A DNA stretch of 64,000 bases from Ephemerocybe angulata (GCA_013368325.1 JAACJK010000058.1:248001-312000); one strand, 5' to 3'. Counted from the first letter of the stretch, positions 10,179-22,000 are shown. The notes: a model not told the origin generated them from the letters alone. A program made the numbers and translations.

Positions 10179-13100
10179 GACAGGTTTTGTCCTTCTGGAT
10201 CCCTGCAAAAAGCGTCCGTAAAAGGAAATCTCCTTCTATATATGGGCTGTTTTGATCGTATTCGTGGTCCGGTAACTAGACGAGAGAGCGGACTCCAGTG
10301 AGCGTACTGGGCGTGCATGGGGTGCGCGTCTTGTGCGCGTCCTTGCGCGTCCTGTGAGCGTACTGGGCGTCTTGTGTGCGACCTGCCGCGAGATCACAAA
10401 ACACAGAGAGTGGCCCAAAGTAAGATGCACTTAATTGCTTAATTACGCTGCACATGATCATTACAGTCCATACCCCGCCAACGTATGTGGACTTCAAGGT
10501 GTGGACGCCGCCCACAAAGGCCTAAAAACTTACAATGTGTGGCATGTACCCCCTCCTAAGCAAGGTAGACACCTTGGCCAGGATGTCGCCGTCCCGCTCC
10601 CTCTTTATACGGTGCGCCTATGGACCGCCTGATGCCATGCAAGCGCAGAGAAGTGGATAAAGATAAGTTGAAGCAGCATCAGAATTCAGAAGGATAGTAC
10701 AATATGCTTCACCTGGGGACATCGCATTCAAGTGGGCTCAGCCCAGATTTGGATTCGTGCATAAGTATTCGGCGACTCAGCATTGACTCACCGGTGAACA
10801 AAAAGGGAAACCTCCGATTCAGTCCCAATTCACTGCTCAGTGCTGATCCATAATACATACTACTCAGAGAAGAAGTACCAAAACTGTACTTGAGATGACT
10901 TGGGAAGATTCATGTTTTGCTGATGTGCGTTCATAAGGAACATACACTGAATCGGATGCGAACCCACGCGCTCCGTTTCGGGTGAAGGTCGATACATTGG
11001 TACCTTAGTAGAGGCTTTTGCAATTGGCTTGGGGTAGACGGAGGTGTCCAGGGCTGCCCAGAGGGCCATACTTTTACATACCCGATATCAGAACCCTGAT
11101 TGAGGTGCGATCGGGTACAATCTAAGCGCCGGCACTCAAAATCCGTCCAATCCGAATAAGCGCCCACCTCTTCCCCCCAAATACATTCTCATCCCACCCT
11201 CCAGGCCCACCGCTCCTCCGCTCCAATTCCTCCTTATCACACACGTTAACCCACCCCCAAACCCGACTCCGACCCACCCACCGCCTGCACCCGACTCGGC
11301 CACCACGCCCAGCCAAACTGCGGCGCACCAAGCCACCGACTCGGAAAATCCACATACATATCTGATACAGATAGTCCGCCCGTCTGTCCCCGCTCCGTCT
11401 AGCCACGAGGCCAGGGCCACCGAAAGTCCTCGAATGCCGTAAGTACAAAATGCGGTAGAGTATGATAGAACACGACAGATCTAGAGCGCCGACTCCGATC
11501 AAAGAAGTCCGAGGCAAAGAAGCTCCTAGTATGTCTGGTTTTGAAGCTTGAAGCTTGAGAGTGGCTGGGCCCGACACCATCGAGGCTTGGATCCTTTGCT
11601 AATGAAACAGATTACAACAGCCAAGCAGGCAACGGTGCTGCGATCGCCAAAACGGCGAGCTTCAAGAGTCGTACTTATACTCCCTTCGTCTAAGTAATCA
11701 CCTTTGCCTTATCTTGCCAGAGTGAATCCGATTCGGAGTCTCTGGCAGCGTCGCCGTGAGTTCCCCTCCCCGACCTCCCCACCTTACGCTTCATATCAAG
11801 ACAACTGACAGAGCGAAGATTTTCGTTCACACCCTGGGGACACTCATACCTATATCCTTCCCTCGTGCACAGTCTCCCATGGTCTCCCCATCGCAACGAC
11901 CACGATCGTCAGCTAGTCTAAACTCCCATCTAACGTGAACCCCAACTCTCCGAGTCTGCCACCGATCTCAGCGCACATGACAAAAGAAACGCGGAGCAAT
12001 GCCGCATTATCACTGGCATTCTTCTGCTAATATGTACACCTTGGTCTGGAACACCTTCCCTGTGAGTACGGATACTCTCCCGACAACGATCTCGGAGCAG
12101 TCTTGGCCCATTCTCGACCGTCGGATCCGGAGGGGGGACCTTTCGACCCCCTACAGAAACAACTAATTCCGATTCTCACTGGTCAGCTCCCACCCCTTCC
12201 ACCTCCGAGTCGCCTCCCCGCTCGTCGCCATGATGAGACCGTCGCAGCTATTGGGGAAAACAAGAGTAGAACGTAAGTGGATAATTGTCGGTCGTTTCAA
12301 ATGGAATGGATGTGGTTTGGGATCATGATTTTGGTCGGTCGTCGGGGTGCTTGGTTACCAGCCCCCATTAATGTAGGAGCCTGGGAGGCCGATTGTTTCA
12401 GTCCCGTAAGAGTGCATGATAGAGGGAGTACATATTGCGCTGTACGCCGTACGTTAGTATCTTTAGCGCCCGTCTACTCAGTGTAGACCACCCGCCGCCC
12501 GTACGTGCTCCCGACTGCTATACTCCTCTATCCAAGCATAGGACTACTTGCCTATTGCTATCACGCAGCAATAATGCGGCCTATAGCCCCACGTTTTGCG
12601 TATGCCAGCTTATAAATAGGTAATGGCGGCTATGTTTAGCGCCCAATTGCCGGCGGAGCTCTGTGCAGTGACGCAGTCAGCTGTATTTTTGGACTCCCGG
12701 GTGCGCCTTAGTACCGAAGTCTGGATGCGCCGTGTAGCTGCGCCCGAAGCCTTTCAGCAGTCTAGATGAACTGTGTCAGCCTATCACACACTAGCAGCAC
12801 GACCGACGAGGGGCGCGGCGCAGGCAGCGCTCACCGGCTTCAATTTGCATCTCTCTAGAATTAATACACCGTCCTACCCCAGTAGCGCGATCTCCGATAT
12901 TACCATTATGCCATGCAGAACGTTGTCTTTCCCTGGTACATTGAAACACGATCGATATCCCTCCACGCATGCCACACGCGTGTTTAAGCGCCCACAGCCA
13001 AGACATGCCCTCTAAACAACCGGCAAGACGCCGGACTGCGATATATGCATCGCCCTTTTTCTCATTTCCACTAATTATCATCTACATGGAGACCGGCCTC

Positions 13101-13494
13101 GCACAGTCTCATCCATATGACCGAGATTAACTTGTAGCAGGCCTCGAGGCTGTCGACTGTTGATACCGATGTGAATGGGGGAGTGTGGGTGCTTGTAGAC
13201 CCTGTGGCTGAGGCTGCGGGAGCGCTTATTGTGATTGAGCCACGAGGGGTGAGCCAGAATGCTGGTGCGGAGGTGGATGGACGGGTTGGAGGGCTGCGGT
13301 TTGGTCGGAGGTGGAAGATATGGAGGGGATTTCTGCGTACAGATTTTCTGCGGGAGAGCGATGTAATAGCTTGACTGTGCGAAGTATCCAGACATAGAAT
13401 TGAATAGGATAAATCCCTTGAAACCCACTAAACTGCGATAGTGAGAAAAAAAGAGAAGAGAAGCCAGACGAGAGTTAAAAGTAGCAAAAATGAA
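10179..13494. other. 3.3 kb without a recognisable gene
   Basis: I found only short, non-conserved frames on both strands. Local items are: a near-direct repeat of GTGAGCGTACTGGGCGT at about 10297 and 10353; a dispersed 20-mer CAGGGCTGCCCAGAGGGCCA at 11049 that recurs at 18387; and TTTAGCGCC-type words near 12463 and 12635. A C-rich stretch (11160-11340) gives a 94-152 residue minus-strand frame that looks compositional. It is probably decayed repeat DNA. Confidence 0.5.
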
Positions 13495-13567
13495 TTCCCG
13501 CTAGCCGATTTGAACGACTGACCTCGTCATTACTAGTGACGCGCTCTACCAACTGAGCTAAGAGGGA
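13495..13567 (-). tRNA. tRNA-Thr (anticodon AGT)
   Basis: The reverse strand folds as a complete 73-nt tRNA. The acceptor stem is TCCCTCT/AGCGGGA with one mismatch, the D arm is GCTC..GAGC, and the anticodon stem is CGTCA/TGACG around loop CTAGTAA, giving anticodon AGT. The T arm is AGTCG/CGGCT with loop TTCAAAT, and the discriminator is A. There is no intron. A T5 run follows downstream as a Pol III terminator. The mature part is identical to the copy at 27376..27448, and both share TCAATATCAA just upstream. Confidence 0.95.
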
Positions 13568-14031
13568 TTGATATTGATGCGTCCCAATAAGTCCTCGTTC
13601 CGCCAGCAATCGTCTTTGCTCCTCGCTGAGTCGGTTGAAGCGCTTTCGAAGCTCTTCTTGAGTTGCGTCTTTCCGCTTGTCTCTCGTTGAGGCTGAAGAG
13701 CTGCTGGTAGAGTGCCCAGGAGTGCCTGGGGCGGATTGCTTGAAGTTGGCGGATAGGTTTGTCGGACCTTAAATCGTAAACGTAAATAGGTCTCATCAGG
13801 TTGGAACGCTCTTGGCTTCGTACTTCGTAGCTTCGCCCTTGACCACCATCTGAAAGTACTTGCTCACCCCCGCGCACAGTCCCGAGCTCGTGCATCCATA
13901 TCCCAAGCCGCTTCACCTTCCTTCATAACTCTACTCGCTGACTCGCCTGCTGCGCCCCGCAACCTTGGACCGACTCCGATTCTGACTGATTCCCCAATCT
14001 GGCGCTCGCACACAGATAACCCCCTGATACA
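13568..14031. other. Upstream region between tRNA-Thr and an F-box gene
   Basis: No gene was recognised. It is the shared upstream region of the divergently placed tRNA-Thr (-) and F-box gene (+). Minus-strand frames here have no recognisable content. Confidence 0.4.
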
Positions 14032-15309
14032 ATGGCCGACATAACAGCTATGCCCATCGAACTGACGGATAGGATCCCGGAGGAGATATACGCCTGCATC
14101 ATATCCGCCGCTGCCGGCGACAAAACCGCCCTGCAGAACTTGAGCCTCGTCTGCCATGCCTGGGGAACGTCGAGTCGTCTCATCCTGTTCTCTTCTATCT
14201 GCGCCTATCCACCCTTCATGAACTATCTGGCCCAGTCTGTCGAAGGTGGAAATCGGATCTTACCATGCATTCGGAAAATCAGGTTTCTCAGATCGTCCAG
14301 AACATGCCTTGCGACTTTCGAAAGGGTCGCTCCCCAGATGTCGAACCTATGCGCTCTGAGGTTTTTGAGCTGCTCAGCTCACTACATCGCGTCAGTGGGG
14401 CGAATACTCGACAGGGACGGGAGGATAAGGACACTTGAACTACTACACCCCAGGTCCTTCCGATCCTTCAGACAATTTCAGGACATTCTTGCCCTTTACC
14501 CTGGGATACAGACCCTTGTTCTTGAGCAGATAAAGTGGGGAAGATCGGTAACCTACGAAGGAGGAACAGTCTCGGCAAGAGTGCCACAGATTGAAGGGCC
14601 TGAAGATGGAGGAACGGTACCCCCACTCGAAAACCTTCGCGCAGTCACGGTGGTGGGGGATGGAACGGCTAGCATACTGTGCTGGCTAGCGGACGGTGCC
14701 GATCGCATACGGACCCTGGTAGCCCCCAGACTGGGGCTCGATGCCTGCCGCCAAATAGTTCGTTTCCCCCATATTGAAAAGCTAGTTGTCGGATTTAGGC
14801 GCGTTCGGTTTGAGGATATTGGTAAGTTGCTTCAACCATTTGATGTTCCAACATGCTCATGTCCATCGTCAGAAGGGACGATGTCTGCCTTCAGAGCTTT
14901 AAGGTACTTGGTCATTTCTAACGAAATCGACTTGCGCGATTCTAGACCCCCTTCAACGCCGAACACGTCCTCCAACAATCAATTCCGCGCCCTGGAGCTC
15001 CCCCGCCAGACGCATTGGTTCTCGCTATTGCTGTCAAGCATATCCTCACCCCTTTCTCATCTTACATTCCCGGTCATAACGTTAGATTCGGAGAAACAGT
15101 TGGAGTTGGTGGATTGGGACGCGATCAACGACTTACTTTGCGGCTCTTGCATGAGAGAGGTTGTGATCAAGGTCAATATTGGCGACAACCCTATTTCCTC
15201 GGAACACATCGAATCAGATATTCGACAGAGACTGTCGGAAGGACTTCGAAAGGGCACTCAACTTATTGTGGAGGTGTGGAAGTATAGCTTGGAGACAGCA
15301 AAGGAGTGA
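14032..15309 (+). CDS. F-box-like protein, 408 residues (copy 1)
   Basis: The start MADITAMPIELTDRIPEEIY aligns with the starts of the other six family members in this window. Residues ~8-55 form an F-box-like helix bundle (LTDRIPEEI, then LQNLSLVCHAWGTSSRLILF). The rest is leucine-rich and irregular, as in F-box substrate receptors of SCF ubiquitin ligases. A 51-bp intron at 14822..14872 (GTAAGT..TCAG) is inferred because the same site, just before the F-K/R-A-L motif, is interrupted in the other copies. Being a multiple of three and stop-free, it can also be read through to give 425 residues. The 3' end faces the pheromone-precursor gene 458 bp away. The substrate is unknown. Confidence 0.8.
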   Translation: MADITAMPIELTDRIPEEIYACIISAAAGDKTALQNLSLVCHAWGTSSRLILFSSICAYPPFMNYLAQSVEGGNRILPCIRKIRFLRSSRTCLATFERVAPQMSNLCALRFLSCSAHYIASVGRILDRDGRIRTLELLHPRSFRSFRQFQDILALYPGIQTLVLEQIKWGRSVTYEGGTVSARVPQIEGPEDGGTVPPLENLRAVTVVGDGTASILCWLADGADRIRTLVAPRLGLDACRQIVRFPHIEKLVVGFRRVRFEDIGKLLQPFDVPTCSCPSSEGTMSAFRALRYLVISNEIDLRDSRPPSTPNTSSNNQFRALELPRQTHWFSLLLSSISSPLSHLTFPVITLDSEKQLELVDWDAINDLLCGSCMREVVIKVNIGDNPISSEHIESDIRQRLSEGLRKGTQLIVEVWKYSLETAKE

Positions 15310-15670
15310 GTCACGTTCACGCCTGTGCCTACTATCGGGCTATTGAATCAAATTAAATGTTTGCACGTCTAACCTACGATTCGACAGAGCTTAGCGGAGG
15401 GATTCAACCTGGCATCGCCTTGCTACAGAACAGAGTCTTTTCACATATGATGGGGAGGAGTTTGGGAAGTCTATTATTGCCAGTACATGCATGTTAGTCC
15501 TAAATAGTAAAACATTCGAAAGCTAATGACGATTGCCGGCTTGTGATCAAGCTGGGATGAGTAAAGGGCCGGACGGCGGGCGAAAATCGAATGATGATGG
15601 GACATAGATCATAGGTCATAGTGGGTTCATTTCGAGCGGGGACTGTTCGCGAAGGCAGAAGGCAGGAAAT

Positions 15671-15731
15671 CTAGTGGGTCACGTTGTTAGCACTTCGAGT
15701 ATGTGTACGTGATGCGGGGCGGGAGACATAC
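15671..15731 (-). other. Putative 3'UTR intron of pheromone gene 1
   Basis: On the minus strand a GTATGT donor lies 36 nt past the stop codon. It is followed by a GCTAAC branch site and an ACTAG acceptor, giving a 61-nt intron. The second pheromone gene has an intron in the same place (41000..41055), also with a GCTAAC branch. Conserved position supports it. Confidence 0.6.
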
Positions 15732-15767
15732 CATGGGGTGATTGAAGTCGGAAACACGTAGTTGCAA

Positions 15768-15974
15768 TTAAGCAATGGTGCAGTAGCCGCCGCTTCCCTG
15801 GCCGCTGCCTGTTCCCTCTTCGTCACAGGGAATGTCGGCGGAGGTGTCTTTTGCGGCAATGACGCAGTAGCCGCCGCTGCCCTGGCCGCTACCCGTGCCC
15901 TCGTTGTCAGAGGGAATGTCGGTGGCAGGGGCCTTGGAGGCAGTGAAGAAGGAGATTGTAGAGAAGGAGTCCAT
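15768..15974 (-). CDS. Mating-pheromone-like precursor with two tandem CaaX modules (copy 1)
   Basis: This 68-residue peptide starts MDSFSTISF, a start typical of Agaricomycete pheromone precursors, and ends GQGSGGYCTIA, a C-terminal CaaX box for farnesylation, AAX removal and carboxymethylation. A 28-residue unit is repeated: GTGSGQGSGGYCVIA (Cys37) and again GTGSGQGSGGYCTIA (Cys65), separated by AKDTSADIPCDEE. The mature peptide would be a short Gly/Ser-rich lipopeptide ending in Tyr-Cys, cut upstream near the acidic residues; the exact site is not visible. TATA box, leader and 3'UTR intron match those of the paralogue at 40772. Known precursors of this class are sensed by STE3-type receptors, but no 7-TM receptor gene is visible here, so this could be a non-mating-type pheromone-like gene. 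The internal CVIA cannot be prenylated unless the precursor is first cut after it. Confidence 0.85.
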   Translation of the reverse strand: MDSFSTISFFTASKAPATDIPSDNEGTGSGQGSGGYCVIAAKDTSADIPCDEEGTGSGQGSGGYCTIA

Positions 15975-16055
15975 TTGTAGATTCGGATTGGTGGCTTTGG
16001 GAGTAGCTTAGGTGGAGATATCTGAGCTGAGAGATAGAGGATTCGCATCGCAAAT

Positions 16056-16065
16056 CTTATATACT
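16056..16065 (-). promoter_or_regulatory. TATA box of pheromone gene 1
   Basis: AGTATATAAG reads on the minus strand 82 bp upstream of the start codon. The identical ten bases lie 70 bp upstream of the paralogue at 40772. Both leaders also share CAGCTCAGA and CTAAGCTAC. Confidence 0.75.
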
Positions 16066-18690
16066 GGTAGTTGAGTATTACCGGCTATTTGGGAGACAAA
16101 AAGTTCATTTCATTTGACGGTTTGGTGGGATGCGGATTGAATGGCCTTATTGTCGTTGCTGTTCACTGGATTCTGGACTCTTGTGAAGCAGCGTACGAGT
16201 ATGGTGTACGCTGTGCACTAGTGCATCTGAAGGGCGGTTTCCCGTTGAGCGAACCTTACCAGCGTTAAGTCCTGAACAAAAAACTCGATTTATTTGTAGC
16301 GTTTAGCGCTCATGATCACGGGAGTGAAACGTCAGTCCAGACCCCAAATGTCATTTTATATTCAGCTTATATCGGATATTCTTAGTTTTAGGATACCTGC
16401 CCCTTTTGTCTCCTTGTACTTGGAGCAATTCTAGCTCTAATCCACCAAGGCACTCTCAACGCTTCTGCTGAACCTAAATCTTAATACATACATAGTCCCC
16501 CTTTCCTCAGTGAGTGATAGCGTCATTGGGTGACGCCAATGTTGTGTAATTGTGAGGCAAAGTGACGAACCCGGAACCTCAGAGCCAACCGTGCCTGAGT
16601 TTGACAGCGGAAAGGCCTGGTAGCCGAAAACAATACCAGTGGCGTTAACCCAATTCAAAGTTCAAGGGTACAAACATAGAGAGCCGCTATATACGCACAA
16701 GGAGCATGCAGAACGACCAGATACGCATGAATCTATTATCTTCTACGCTCGAGTCCCTACATAATTGAACAAGCCAAGCGCCTATCGCCCAGTTCTTTTG
16801 TTGGTTGATTTGGGGAGCGCCCGTAAATTAGCGCCCGCGCGGCTGCCAATTTGGTAGTTGAGTCATCGGGCACAGTGGGTGCCTCACGAACTGCACAGCG
16901 CATCAGATCAAGAATAGGAGATTATGCAGTAGGAAAATTCCTGGACACTTGAAAAGTGGGAAGGTTTTGTCGATATAGGGCCTGTTTTGTTTTCCCACGA
17001 TTTCAGAGACTTCTATACTAGGAAGGTAACTGCCTATTTGGTACATTACATAACCTTTTCCCGTCGATTTGATCGTCGCGAATTGGACGACCGGTTTCCT
17101 CCTGATCTCTTCTTCTCCCTCAGCTTTTGGTTGGCTTTTGGACTGCTTAGCTTTCTCCTTCCCTTCTGAGCGTTAGACTGCCCATCGTCTTGACTGCTTC
17201 GCACGACTTCTGCCACGAAATGTTGTTCCGGCTCTTCGAACTCCCTTGTCGCCGAGTTTTCGCTATCTAACGACACAGAGGGGTGGGCGAGGCTCCACCT
17301 GGTCCGTCTCCAGCTATTCTCCGAACCAGCAGCGTTGTAGAGGTTCAATGGGGTCAGGCCGCTATGGTCTGGAGCAGTAGCCCATGCATCGTTGGGAACT
17401 CGGTGTTCATGTAACAGTTGGTGACTTTACTGTCTATCCGAGTCATGATCCCGTCGATTGGGCTCGGCTCCGTCTGTTTCAGAGGTGGATTGCTTTCGCT
17501 CTCTTCGTGCTTGTTGCGATGCACTCGGGCGGTCGAACTCGTTGTGTCGGGCGCATTCCTTTGCGCACACTATCTTCTTGTTTGGGCCATTGGGGATGTG
17601 GGCGGTCATTGCTCGGGTGATAGGCATGGCGCTGTATGAGATTCGGGTTAGAGTGCAGTGGTTGGAAGTGAGGTATGCTCGACTGTTGTGACTTTAGGAG
17701 ATGAAAGAGGTAGGTCTCTCTGTGTTGAGGTGTCTCCTGCCTTCCTCGTTATTTCTTTCGTTCGGATGGAGCAATGAGCATCCGGTATTCCAGAGGGTGA
17801 ATAGCTACCAACCTATTGCATACGCCTGCCAGCATGCCTTGTACCTGCCTCCCAGTGGATCCTGATCTGTTGGTATGCATTGGCTGTGTCCGGTATGTAT
17901 GGAATGCATGGGTCAGCTGTAGCCTACACAGTCACATAGGCATCATCATGACTAGCCGTCCGTAAGATTCTTTTGCGGCACCGGTTCGGCGGCATCTAGC
18001 CGGTGGACCTAGCAAGACCACCGACAGTTGGGTAGCCGAGGTTGCGTACGATTGGGAGAAATCTGAGACGCGATGGACCCTACATTAGTTTGGCGCCTGT
18101 GTCAAGGCTATATCTCTGGGTCGGCAACAGTTCACCAACAGGCGACGGTGCACGTCGCAGATGACAAGTGGTAGATGTGTACCTTCCGATCCAGGGGCGA
18201 ATGGAAACTCTCCACTCACATTAAATGACAAAAGAGGCTGCCAATCCGTGCACTGTGGAAGTGGTCTTAATGTTCCCATTCTAATAACCTCATGTAAGAT
18301 CTGCCAGTACCATTCTCTTCAGCATCCCGCTTCGTATCCAGTCCCTGCGGGGAAATGTGCAGTGTAAAGCAGAGAGTTAAAGTGTTCAGGGCTGCCCAGA
18401 GGGCCAATATTTTACAACGAGGAGTCAATGAAGTGCATCGCCCATGAATTCACAAGATCGGATGGGTTCATCACGGGCGCTTATTTCGGGTAGTCTGTGT
18501 TGGCCGATGCGCTTCCATGAGCTGAGAGGCTGGCTATTACCGGCATTTAAAACCTTCGCATCCTTCGATTTGTTGGCTTCATAACCGATGGTGGAGGTGC
18601 TTCGTCGCTCTTATCGGGATGGAGGGGGAATTGGGCTCCCGACGCCGCTGGCCCTCCGTCCGAGGAAGGGCATTGTGGCCTTACGTCCAT
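16066..18690. other. 2.6 kb without a recognisable gene
   Basis: Only short frames are present. A basic 100-residue minus-strand frame (17046..17348) is low in recognisable content. The stretch holds TTTAGCGCT and TTAGCGCCCG words near 16301 and 16829, the repeat at 16939..16990, and a second copy of the 20-mer CAGGGCTGCCCAGAGGGCCA at 18387. Confidence 0.5.
16939..16990 (+). repeat. Paralogue of the insertion site of the 998-bp TIR element
   Basis: TTCCTGGACACTT, then AAAGTGGGAAGGTTTTGTC and TATAGGGCCTGTTTTG match the left flank (9153..9170) joined directly to the right flank (10169..10255) of the TIR element, with small differences. It therefore resembles an unoccupied relative of that target, and the target itself belongs to a dispersed repeat. 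Confidence 0.65.
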
Positions 18691-18796
18691 GGTGAGATGG
18701 CCGAGCGGTCTAAGGCGCCAGACTAAGGATCAGCACATTTGATGTGCATAGTTCATCTGGTCCGAAAGGGCGTGGGTTCGAATCCCACTCTCATCA
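18691..18796 (+). tRNA. tRNA-Leu (anticodon AAG) with a 26-nt intron
   Basis: The acceptor stem is GGTGAGA/TCTCATC (one G-T), the D arm is GCCGAGCGGTCTAAGGC, and the anticodon stem is CCAGA/TCTGG. The anticodon AAG is at 18725..18727, with an intron at about 18729..18754 placed one base after the anticodon as in eukaryotic tRNAs. A long variable arm (TCCGAAAGGGC) fits a class II tRNA. The T arm is GTGGG TTCGAAT CCCAC and the discriminator is A. A short T4 run follows at 18799. Confidence 0.93.
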
Positions 18797-19082
18797 GACT
18801 TTTGCTCCTCCTGGCTCATGCCAGCCTCCAGGCGTTTTTTTTGTTCCGGAATCCTCCTAGGACCTCCCTCCTTCTAGCGCTGAACGAGTACCCGCGTGCA
18901 ATTCTGGCTTTTCTTGAAATTCTTCCCCTCGAAGTTCAGATGAAAGATCTGCGCATCACGTGTCCCTTAACCCGAATCACCGAAAAAGTGTCGGCTCAAT
19001 TAGACGACTGTAAATCAATGACTCGGAATTTCGATATTGCGTTTCTTGTCTCTACTCTACCTCGATAACCATACCGGACACC

Positions 19083-22000
19083 ATGGCAGATCCTCGACTG
19101 GAGCGAGTCCTCGCCAGACTTCAAAATTTGCCAGCTTTATCGCTGCCAACCGACTACCCGCGACCAACAGGCGCCCACAAGCTCGTTGAAGCCGCCCACA
19201 GTGCTCAACTTTCGCTTCAGACTTCCTTGAGTCTGCTGAAGCTCGCGCTCTACAATGAAGACGAAGAGGCGGACGAGGACGATGATCTCGCCGGTGCAAC
19301 AAACAGGCCCTCCGCGTTCCACCTGCTCCTCGCGGCGTTCGCGGTACTTCTTCACCGTTACACAGGGGAAACCGACATCATCATCGGAAGCTCTTCAGCT
19401 TCCGTACGGGAGCCCCTTTTGCTCAGGATTTCTATGGATCCGAGCGATCCCTTCTGGGCTGTCGTGAGGCGTGTGCAGCAGGTCGAAAAGGAGGCCGAAG
19501 ACGATGCCTTACCGTTCGACGTAATCAGCCAGGCGTTGAACAAGGGCAAGGAGGAAGGCCACGACGCTCCCCTCTTCCGCGTCCGTTTCTTCGACGAAAC
19601 CGACGAGCCCAAGGACAACTTCATCCGGTCGACGAGCTTGTCTTCGGACCTGACGATTTTCGTTACACGGCCACCCACGACGACGACCCACGATACGCTC
19701 GCTCCCCACATTACCCTCAAGATTCTGTACAACTCCTTGCTTTTCACCTCGACCCGTATCACCTACATCGTCGACCAGCTCTCGGTGCTTCTGCGCAGGA
19801 TCGCATCGAACCCGCTCGCGCCCGTGGGCTCAGTTCCTCTCTTGACTGCCCCACAGAAGGCCAAGCTCCCGGACCCCAAGGCTGATCTGGACTGGTGCGG
19901 TTGGAAGGGCGCCATAACGGACATCTTCTCCCGGAACGCTCGCGCTCACCCTGAGAAGACCTGCGTTATCCAAAACATCCCAGGAGAGACCCTCGAGTCC
20001 CCGCAACAGAGGATCGTCTTTTCCTACCAGGCGATCCTGCATGCCTCTAATGTTCTCGCCCACCATCTCCTTCGAAGCGGAGTGCAGCGCGAGGAGGTCG
20101 TCATGGTCTATGCTCACCGGAGCGTAGACCTTGTCGTTGCCGTCCTTGCTGTTCTCAAGGCCGGTGCGACGTTCTCCGTCATTGATCCCGCCTACCCTCC
20201 CTCAAGACAGATCATCTACCTGCGCGTCGCCCAGCCCCGTGCCCTCGTCGTCCTCAAGGGCGCAGGCACCATCAACCCTTCCGTCCGCGAGTTCTGCAGT
20301 ACTGAGCTGAAGATTCGCGTCGAGGTACCTGCACTGGAGGTTTTCCCCGACGGTACTATCGTCGGCGGGTCCGCCTCCACGGGCGGGGAGGGGGATGTCC
20401 TCCACTCTCACTCCCACCTTGGGGATACGGATCCCAATGTCGCCTTGGGCCCTGACAGCGTCGGAACTCTTTCGTTCACCAGTGGAAGTACGGGTATCCC
20501 CAAGGGTGTCAAGGGGCGCCACTTCAGTCTGACGCATTTCTTCCCCTGGATGGGAGAGCGATTCGGGTTGACTTCCGCTTCCAAGTTCACGATGTTGAGT
20601 GGTATTGCCCACGATCCTATTCAACGCGACAGTACGTGCTTTGCTCTCGACTTTCCAGAATTTCCCTGCAGAATCTCACCCACTTTATAGTGTTCACTCC
20701 TCTCTTTTTCGGCGCGGAGCTGCACGTTCCTACCGCCGACGACATCGGCACACCTGGACGCCTCGCAGAGTGGATGGCTGACAGCGGCGTCACCGTCACG
20801 CACTTGACCCCCGCCATGGGCCAACTCCTCTCCGCTCAAGCCACCCGCCAAATCCCTTCGCTTCTCAACGCCTTCTTCGTTGGAGATGTCCTCACCAAGC
20901 GCGACTGCCTCCGCCTCCAATCGCTCGCCGCCAACGTCCGCATCATCAACATGTACGGGACGACCGAGACCCAGCGTGCCGTCTCGTACTTCGCCATCCC
21001 ACCCGTCAGCGATGATTCAACGTTCCTTGCGACCCAGAAGGACATCATGCCCGCTGGGCAGGGCATGATTGACGTCCAGCTCCTTGTCGTGAACCGGAAC
21101 GACAGGAACGTACCCTGTGCCGTTGGCGAGGTGGGCGAGATTTACGTGCGCTCAGGCGGTCTTGCGGAGGGCTACTTGGATGCTGCGGCCTCCGCTGAGA
21201 AGTTCGTCAACAACTGGTTCTCCGGCGATGGTCACGCATATCCCGACACTATCATGCACCTGCCCAACAGCCTTGCTGGGCCAGAGTCGAGGCATTGGAA
21301 AGGCATTCGTGACAGAATGTATCGTTCCGGTGATCTTGGGCGCTACATGCCTGATGGAATCGTCGAGTGCACTGGACGCGCGGACGACCAGGTCAAGATT
21401 CGTGGATTCCGTATCGAGCTCGGCGAGATTGACATCCACCTCAGCCAGCACCCGTTGGTCAGGGAGAATGTGACACTCGTTAGGCGTGATAAGGATGAGG
21501 AGAAGATCTTAGTCAGCTACTTCGTGCCTTTGGACGGACCTGCTTTGAACGAATATGCGAGCGAGATCTCCGATACGGAGGATTCCAAGGGTCTGGTGAA
21601 GGGTTTGAAGAAGTACAGGAAGCTCATCAAGGCTATCCGAGAGTACTTGAAGGCGAAATTGCCCAGCTACAGTGTTCCCACTCGTGAGTCCAACATTCAA
21701 AGCATTCGTAGTTTACTGACGATATCTCTCTAGTCTTCGTCCCTCTCAAGCGCATGCCTCTCAACCCCAACGGCAAGATCGACAAGCCTGCCCTTCCTTT
21801 CCCCGACACTGCGCAGCTCTCTTACACTCCCCCCACGGACCACACCAAGGCAAGTGCCACCGAAGAGAGCATGCGCACGCTCTGGGGAAGCATCCTTCCG
21901 AACGTCCCCCAGCCCATTCCTCTTGACGAATCCTTCTTCGATCTCGGAGGTCATTCCATCCTCGCCACCCGTCTCATTTTCGAAATCCGCAAGCAGTTCG

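Noticed and set aside
17046..17348. 100-codon basic minus-strand frame
   Set aside because: K/R/S-rich composition, no homologous motif, no splice context; not strong enough for a gene call.
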